From Novosphingobium subterraneum (lineage in GTDB: Bacteria; Pseudomonadota; Alphaproteobacteria; Sphingomonadales; Sphingomonadaceae): DNA of 64,000 bases. Positions 56,450 through 64,000 of this stretch are shown piece after piece (the stretch's first letter is position 1; every line of letters begins with the position of its first letter). Under the pieces are notes generated by a model. That model saw only the letters and a list, made by a program, of their open reading frames with translations. It had not been told where the DNA came from and did not search any database. The position numbers and the translations under genes are program-made. Where the stretch lies: assembly GCF_000807925.1 (NCBI RefSeq), contig NZ_JRVC01000009.1, positions 117,387 to 181,386 on the forward strand. The letters are read 5' to 3'.

Positions 56450-56517
56450 CAAAAAAGCCAGTCGACCTGCCCTCTACCCCACCCCTTTTACGAAGCTCGG
56501 GGAGAGCGGGCCGACTG
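56450..56517 (-). terminator. Terminator/attenuator-like hairpin upstream of rpsJ
   Basis: On the minus strand: CAGTCG (56517-56512) and a G/C-rich inner stem pair with CGACTG (56464-56459), followed by GCTTTTTTGTTTTG. It has the form of an intrinsic terminator placed in the S10 leader after the tuf terminator, which suggests attenuation of the downstream r-protein genes. Confidence 0.6.
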
Positions 56518-56546
56518 TCCAATAGCGATCAGTCAGTAAGAAACCG

Positions 56547-56577
56547 ACCGGCGGGAAGAGCGAATCTCCCCGCCGGT
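56547..56577 (-). terminator. Hairpin after tuf
   Basis: ACCGGCGGG (56547-56555) and CCCGCCGGT (56569-56577) form a perfect 9-bp stem 13 bases past the tuf stop; TCGGTTTCTT follows on the minus strand. Confidence 0.65.
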
Positions 56578-56589
56578 GCGCGGCCTATA

Positions 56590-57780
<1,191 letters not shown>

Positions 57781-57872
57781 TGTTCAAACCTTCTTTTCGT
57801 ATGTGTGCAGATACTGCGGGAAATGGACGGCACCCGCTGAATCGAGCGCCGCCCCTAATGCTATCCGTGCTC

Positions 57873-59945
<2,073 letters not shown>

Positions 59946-59969
59946 GGTGCTATTCCTTGGGTCTATGGG

Positions 59970-59986
59970 GGAGCCGGAGAGGCTCC
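59970..59986 (-). promoter_or_regulatory. Small hairpin in the rpsG-fusA gap
   Basis: GGAGCC-GGAGA-GGCTCC, a 6-bp stem, lies 25 bases upstream of the fusA ATG. Confidence 0.3.
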
Positions 59987-60025
59987 GCCCATATGGTTAC
60001 GTTCGTGACCGTTTAAAGACGGACC

Positions 60026-60496
60026 TTACCAGCGGTAGTGGCTGAACGCGCGGTTGGCGTCGGCCATGCGGTGGGTGTCTTCACGCTTCTTGACGGCGTT
60101 GCCACGGTTGTTGGCAGCATCAAGCAGCTCGGCCGAGAGGCGCGCGGCCATCGTGGTTTCGCTGCGGTTGCGCGCCGCGGTGATCAGCCAGCGGATGGCG
60201 AGCGCCTGGGCACGCTCGGGGCGAACCTCGACCGGGACCTGGTAGGTCGCACCACCGACGCGGCGCGAGCGCACTTCGATCTGCGGACGGACGTTGTTCA
60301 GCGCATCGTGGAAGAGCTGGACCGGGTCCGCCTTCGCACGGGTCTGCATGGTTTCGAGCGCACCGTAGACGATGCTTTCGGCAACCGACTTCTTACCATC
60401 GAGCATGAGGTTGTTCATGAACTTCGACAGAACCTGATCACCGAACTTCGGGTCGGGCAGGATGACCCGCTTTTCCGGACGACGACGACGTGACAT
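60026..60496 (-). CDS. rpsG: 30S ribosomal protein S7
   Basis: 156 aa from ATG 60496 ([20 protein letters not shown]). The [26 protein letters not shown] region (in parts) and [26 protein letters not shown] signature are present. S7 nucleates the 30S head and, in E. coli, represses the str operon by binding the rpsL-rpsG intercistronic RNA. Its ribosome site AAGGAG lies in a small hairpin here. Confidence 0.97.
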   Translation of the reverse strand: MSRRRRPEKRVILPDPKFGDQVLSKFMNNLMLDGKKSVAESIVYGALETMQTRAKADPVQLFHDALNNVRPQIEVRSRRVGGATYQVPVEVRPERAQALAIRWLITAARNRSETTMAARLSAELLDAANNRGNAVKKREDTHRMADANRAFSHYRW

Positions 60497-60639
60497 ACTC
60501 TGTACTCCTTCGGAGTGCGGTGGCCCCATCCGGGTCCACCTTGCGGCTCCGGCCCGCTCCCCCTCCCGGCCACCCAGATGCTACCTTCGCAGGGTAGCCG
60601 GGCGGGGAAACGGGCCGGAACCGGACCTGACCAATTGGC
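60497..60639 (-). promoter_or_regulatory. Structured rpsL-rpsG intercistronic region (candidate S7 target)
   Basis: Contains a long-range 9-bp perfect pairing TCCGGCCCG / CGGGCCGGA (60548-60556 with 60611-60619), an inner hairpin GCTACC-N7-GGTAGC (60580-60598) and a 5-bp hairpin ACTCC-TTC-GGAGT (60504-60516) that covers the rpsG Shine-Dalgarno. This fits a translational autoregulatory site. Confidence 0.5.
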
Positions 60640-61011
60640 TTACTTCGGACGCTTGGCGCCGTACTTCGAGCGGGACTGCTTGCGGTCCTTGACGCCCTGC
60701 GTGTCGAGCACGCCGCGCAGGACGTGGTAGCGAACGCCGGGAAGGTCGCGAACGCGGCCGCCGCGGATGAGCACGACCGAGTGCTCCTGCAGGTTGTGGC
60801 CTTCACCCGGGATGTACGAGATGACTTCGCGGCTGTTGGTCAGGCGGATCTTGGCGACCTTGCGGAGAGCCGAGTTCGGCTTCTTCGGGGTGGTCGTGTA
60901 GACGCGGGTGCAGACGCCGCGCTTCTGCGGGTTCTGCTCCATCGCAGGGACCTTGGACTTGGCCTTCTGCGGTTCGCGGCCCTTGCGGACCAGCTGATTG
61001 ATTGTGGGCAT
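60640..61011 (-). CDS. rpsL: 30S ribosomal protein S12
   Basis: 123 aa. [13 protein letters not shown] start; the [15 protein letters not shown] loop contains the Lys that can mutate to streptomycin resistance (K43 equivalent), and the second loop [17 protein letters not shown] is intact. S12 monitors codon-anticodon pairing. It is the first gene of the str-S10-spc transcript, with a ~250-nt leader from the predicted promoter. Confidence 0.98.
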   Translation of the reverse strand: MPTINQLVRKGREPQKAKSKVPAMEQNPQKRGVCTRVYTTTPKKPNSALRKVAKIRLTNSREVISYIPGEGHNLQEHSVVLIRGGRVRDLPGVRYHVLRGVLDTQGVKDRKQSRSKYGAKRPK

Positions 61012-61267
61012 GTGAAAACTTCACCTGTAGTTCTGGCGCTTCGGCAGAAGGTGAAGGATGCGGGCACCGCAAATGCGCAGACCGGGAAGGTGGCCGCAAG
61101 GCCCCTCCCCCAAACGCAATCACGAACCGAAACGCTCCACCCGCAACTTTCGTCACCGGGTTACTTTGACGGATTACCCGGGGTTACCCAGACGCACCGG
61201 CAATGTTCAGCTCAAGCCACGGGCACAGCCCATCGATTAAAAGGGGCCACACCTGTGGAAGGACGCG

Positions 61268-61296
61268 CCCTTAGGCGGGTTTGGGGGTGGGGTCAA
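61268..61296 (-). promoter_or_regulatory. Predicted promoter of the str-S10-spc super-operon
   Basis: On the minus strand: CTTGACC with TTGACC at 61296-61291, exactly 17 bp, TAAGGG (61273-61268) followed by CGCG. The GC-rich discriminator is typical of growth-rate-controlled promoters. Confidence 0.65.
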
Positions 61297-61470
61297 GGGG
61301 TGGGCGTTCGCGGCAGCGGAGTGCGACAAAGCCGCCGGTGGCTGGATCAAGCAGGATCGGCCGGTTACGCAGCGAGGAGCCATATCTCCCACTAGCTGAA
61401 ACTCGGCCCAAAGTGTCCTTGGACTCCTCCTTCCCGGGTAATGACGGTCTTCGGGTGCCAACTTAAGTCA

Positions 61471-61604
61471 GCAAGAACAGTCTTCGAGAAGAAAAGTTCG
61501 ATGGTCGGTCGGGGGGATTTCTGAAGGGATCGTTCTTGCCTGGCCGACCATCGAATAAAGTCTCTGCCCCCCAGCAGGTAGGCCGCTGGCTCCGGCCTTT
61601 TTGC
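61471..61604 (+). ncRNA. Candidate structured RNA with terminator
   Basis: A 12-bp perfect inverted repeat TTCGATGGTCGG (61497-61508) / CCGACCATCGAA (61544-61555) is flanked by, and interleaved with, GCAAGAAC (61471-61478) / GTTCTTGC (61532-61539). It is followed by an intrinsic terminator on the plus strand, AGGCCG-N7-CGGCCT-TTTT (61580-61602). No convincing promoter is seen. It could be a small RNA, or the repeats could be a remnant of a mobile element. Confidence 0.3.
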
Positions 61605-61801
61605 AAGGAGCCACCTAGATTTAACCAGGCCGCGCACGGCCCGGCACCTGATAAGACCATAGTGATGCCGATGCTGCAGGCGCGGTATGCGCAAAGCGCA
61701 ATGGATCTCGTGGCACTGATCACCCGACATCACTGACAATCAGCCACTAGCCGACGCCGGGTTTGGTGATCATCAGCTCCGGCTCGGAGGAGTTTGGGAA
61801 A

Positions 61802-62245
61802 CTATTGCGGGACGATTGCCGGTGGTCCGGCTCGGGTCGCTGCGTAATCCTCTTCGGCGCGAGACATTTTTCCTCTGCCATCCACGATGCGCGCCTCCGC
61901 AGCAGCCTTGTCGGCATATGCATCGCTGATCTGCTGCTCGGCCTTGACAACCTTTGCACGGGCGCGCGCCAGATCCCTCTCGCCTTTGGCGAGACTTTGG
62001 TCGCTTTTCCTGACCGATTCCTCGCCCTTGCGCACGCTGTTCTGCGCGTTGGACCAAGCTGTGCCGTATCCTTCGATAGCTGCGCCGCGATCGGACAACC
62101 GCTCCCCCGAGTTCCTGGGTCGCATATCTGAGGCGCAGGCCCCTAAGGACAGGAGCGAAAGGGCGAGAACTGCGCCAACGGCGCCCTTTACGTTGCCGGT
62201 CTTTCGTCCGGCAGAACGGATTGCGCCAGAGCGGTAAAGAGTCAT
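61802..62245 (-). CDS. Coiled-coil lipoprotein
   Basis: 147 aa from ATG 62245 with GGGAG seven bases upstream. The N-terminus is basic (about 18 residues), followed by a hydrophobic stretch (AVGAVLALSLLSLGAC) with a lipobox LGAC at Cys37. The mature part is a heptad-like Ala/Lys/Glu-rich helix (about residues 55-130) expected to form a coiled coil. I recognise no family; similar small lipoproteins occur in sphingomonads near stress genes. Confidence 0.7.
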   Translation of the reverse strand: MTLYRSGAIRSAGRKTGNVKGAVGAVLALSLLSLGACASDMRPRNSGERLSDRGAAIEGYGTAWSNAQNSVRKGEESVRKSDQSLAKGERDLARARAKVVKAEQQISDAYADKAAAEARIVDGRGKMSRAEEDYAATRAGPPAIVPQ

Positions 62246-62259
62246 GTCGATGCTCCCAT

Positions 62260-62302
62260 CGTAAGCGGGAGCTCAATTGTCTCTCGGTCGGCGGCGCTTA
62301 CG
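62260..62302. promoter_or_regulatory. Inverted repeat in the lipoprotein-kinase divergent region
   Basis: CGTAAGCG (62260-62267) and CGCTTACG (62295-62302) are a perfect 8-bp inverted repeat with a 27-bp spacer, just upstream of the lipoprotein start. Confidence 0.3.
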
Positions 62303-62388
62303 AAAAGGATGCCATGCCGATCAGTTCAAGATGGGGAGTTCTGACGCAAATGCAATGACGGCCCATCAGTGATGGTTTCTTGCCCATA

Positions 62389-62414
62389 GGAATAGGCCGA
62401 ATTGATGCTGCGTT
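62389..62414 (+). promoter_or_regulatory. EcfG-like (general stress) promoter candidate
   Basis: GGAAT (62389-62393), 17 bp, CGTT (62411-62414), one mismatch from the alphaproteobacterial EcfG consensus GGAAC-N16/17-CGTT. It lies about 120 bp before the kinase start. Confidence 0.3.
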
Positions 62415-62532
62415 CTGAGCGCGAGATGGTAGGGTGGCAACAGGTCAGGTTCCCGCGCCCTTGCGACAAGCTTGATCTCACCTGCATTGGGTCGCGCTCC
62501 GGCGACTCCGGCGGCCCAAAAAGGCGCCTCTT

Positions 62533-63555
62533 ATGTCGAAAGTCTCATCTTCATCGCCCGCTGCGGCTGAGAGTCTCGCGCTCGCGCTTATTCACTCCTC
62601 GCGAGCCCCTGTCCTCCTGATCAATTCGAACCTGCAAATCGTAGGGGCGAGCAATTCGTTTTGTAACGCTTTCGGCTATCAACCTGACAATCTGGCTGGT
62701 TGCGATCTGGACAAGCTGGGCGAAGGCGAATGGGGATTGCCGCAACTCCGCTCGTTGCTGCGATCGACTCTGCATGGAAGCGCAAGCGTAGATGCTTACG
62801 AGATGGACCTCGTGCGGTCGGATCATGCGATGGCACGCCTTGTCCTCAACGCTCACCTCCTTGACTACGACGAGGATGTCGCTCTGATAGTGCTGACGAT
62901 AAGCGATGTGACCTCCGCTCTCCTTGCCGAGAAGATCAAGGACGACCTGATCAAGGAGAAGCAGGTGCTGCTGATTGAATTGCAGCATCGGGTTGCCAAC
63001 AGCTTGCAGATCATCGCCAGCGTCCTGATGCAAAGTGCCCGGCGCGTTCAGTCGGAAGAAACGCGCCTGCACCTTCGAAACGCACATAACAGGGTCTTGT
63101 CGATTGCAACCCTGCAGAAGCAACTTGCGGTCTCAAGCGAGGACCAGGTCCATCTGCGTGAATACTTTGCAGGTCTGTGCGAGAGCATCGGAGCATCAAT
63201 GATCGATGAGGAGGACAGGATTACGCTGAAGTCGACGACCGACGACAGTTTTGCGACGGCCAACGTCGCGACCAGCCTGGGCCTCATCGTTACCGAACTG
63301 GTCATCAATTCCCTCAAGCACGCATTTCCCAATCACGCCAAGAGCGGTGCAATCGCGGTGGATTATCACGCGGAGGGTGCGGCCTTTACCTTGACGGTGT
63401 CTGATGACGGCGTAGGCATTGCGAACAGCGAAGAGCCCATCGCACCGGGCCTCGGGACAGGCATCGTTGACGCACTGGCAAAGAACCTGGGGGCAACCGT
63501 CGTGACAACGCAAGCGACACCCGGGACACGGATCGCCATCGTCCGCCCAGAATGA
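62533..63555 (+). CDS. PAS-HisKA_2 sensor histidine kinase
   Basis: 340 aa. Residues about 20-130 form a PAS domain (APVLLINSNLQIVGASNSFC start). The dimerisation/phosphotransfer helix has the phosphoacceptor His152 in LLIELQHRVANSLQIIASVL, the form typical of HisKA_2/HWE kinases. The ATPase part has the N box at Asn259 (VTELVINSLKHAF), the D box DDGVGI (291-296) and a GLGTGIV G box. There is no membrane segment, so it is cytoplasmic. In sphingomonads kinases of this class feed the PhyR-NepR-EcfG general stress response; no response regulator is adjacent. Confidence 0.9.
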   Translation: MSKVSSSSPAAAESLALALIHSSRAPVLLINSNLQIVGASNSFCNAFGYQPDNLAGCDLDKLGEGEWGLPQLRSLLRSTLHGSASVDAYEMDLVRSDHAMARLVLNAHLLDYDEDVALIVLTISDVTSALLAEKIKDDLIKEKQVLLIELQHRVANSLQIIASVLMQSARRVQSEETRLHLRNAHNRVLSIATLQKQLAVSSEDQVHLREYFAGLCESIGASMIDEEDRITLKSTTDDSFATANVATSLGLIVTELVINSLKHAFPNHAKSGAIAVDYHAEGAAFTLTVSDDGVGIANSEEPIAPGLGTGIVDALAKNLGATVVTTQATPGTRIAIVRPE

Positions 63556-64000
63556 ATGCCAACTGCCACAGATCGCTGATTGCCCCCGGCGTTGAACCAA
63601 TCCATCGCCGATCTAGGCCGTGCCACATCCCCACCGCACCGGCGGCGGAGCTTCGGGCGTTTCATACCTCCTGTCCCGTCTCTGCCAAGGCCAGCAGCCC
63701 TTGATTTCGGCCTCTGGCGCGAAGCTCAGGAAGGTGCGGATCAGGACGATTATGGCGAGGAGGTCTGGGCGCTTCGTTACGTGGGCTTGAACCGATTGAG
63801 GCCCCCGCCTTCGCGGTGGAGCGGGGGTGTGGGTCTGGCGCGGGGGATGGGTCGGTGATGTTGGCGCTTTTGTCGTGGGCGGGTTTTGGGTGCCCAGCCC
63901 TGGCCTCTTCTGGGACCTTGGTGCTTATGCCCACCCCCAACCCCTCCCGCCTGCGGGAGGGGAGACTTGTTGGGATGGCCTTCCGGTGGCGGGGTGGGGC
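63556..64000. other. Intergenic region at the window end with palindromic repeats
   Basis: No gene is supported in 445 bp. Two GC-rich hairpins are visible, CCCCGC...GCGGGG (near 63802-63825) and a perfect CCCCTCCCGC-CT-GCGGGAGGGG (63941-63962), the latter of the REP-like style also seen near 24.2 kb. A short minus-strand reading frame around 63620-63780 has protein-like patches but no start signal. Confidence 0.45.

Larger units (their letters stand above)
61012..61801. other. 790-bp intergenic region upstream of rpsL
   Basis: No protein gene is supported. It holds the rpsL leader and promoter (61012-61296), a stretch with nothing recognisable (61300-61460), and a plus-strand structured segment with a terminator (61471-61604), listed separately. 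The remainder to the lipoprotein stop shows nothing I can name. Confidence 0.5.

Noticed and set aside
63580..63940. Frames on both strands after the kinase gene
   Set aside because: Low-complexity, overlapping hairpins, no ribosome site; some protein-like patches but not enough to call even a pseudogene.

Overview
The window is a stretch of a GC-rich alphaproteobacterial chromosome, most likely a sphingomonad (Novosphingobium or a close relative). I infer this from the gene content and order: SapC family protein, CpdR-type receiver, trpF-trpB-trpA-accD-folC cluster, eukaryote-like NADP isocitrate dehydrogenase, an alphaproteobacterial LexA box (GTTC-N7-GTTC) at recA, and many TTGnnn-N17-TAnnnG promoters. 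There is no prophage, insertion sequence, CRISPR array or rRNA. Almost everything is core genome.

Layout. Positions 1-9.4 kb: 3'-truncated YdbH-like envelope protein (minus), radC, an entericidin-like lipoprotein too short for usual gene calls, an OafA-type acyltransferase, purB, a LapA-domain protein, pyrF, a GNAT acetyltransferase and a lipoprotein. 9.5-16.2 kb: a SIMPL protein, trpF, a small beta-barrel protein (minus), then trpB-trpA-accD-folC. 16.2-28.8 kb: AmpG-like transporter, RsuA-family pseudouridine synthase, rsmD, an MHS-type transporter, a secreted hypothetical, a UvrD/PcrA helicase, a small orphan, a DEAD-box helicase, a secreted hypothetical, an FAD-linked oxidoreductase and a SapC protein. 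28.9-35.2 kb: a predicted ~100-nt small RNA, an N-formylglutamate amidohydrolase divergent from cpdR, tRNA-Val(GAC), a crotonase, icd, a CPA2 antiporter and a 55-aa protein. 35.2-44.2 kb: alaS, a methyltransferase, a GST, recA, an atypical response regulator, gdhA and an SRPBCC protein.

44.2-61.3 kb (minus strand) is the fused str-S10-spc ribosomal super-operon, transcribed from a promoter near 61.3 kb: rpsL, rpsG, fusA, tuf, rpsJ, rplC, rplD, rplW, rplB, rpsS, rplV, rpsC, rplP, rpmC, rpsQ, rplN, rplX, rplE, rpsN, rpsH, rplF, rplR, rpsE, rpmD, rplO, secY, adk. The usual next genes (rpsM, rpsK, rpoA, rplQ) are absent from the window; an SRPBCC protein and gdhA follow instead. 61.8-63.6 kb holds a coiled-coil lipoprotein and a PAS-HisKA_2 histidine kinase.

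No large unknown multi-gene system is evident. The most interesting signals are RNA-level: a well-formed orphan small RNA with a C-rich, anti-Shine-Dalgarno-like linker (28925-29026); a 55-aa gene whose Shine-Dalgarno is locked in a perfect 13-bp hairpin; terminator or attenuator-like hairpins inside the ribosomal super-operon; and four genes (trpF, alaS, the UvrD-like helicase, the CPA2 antiporter) whose promoters place the transcription start on or next to the ATG, suggesting leaderless mRNAs.
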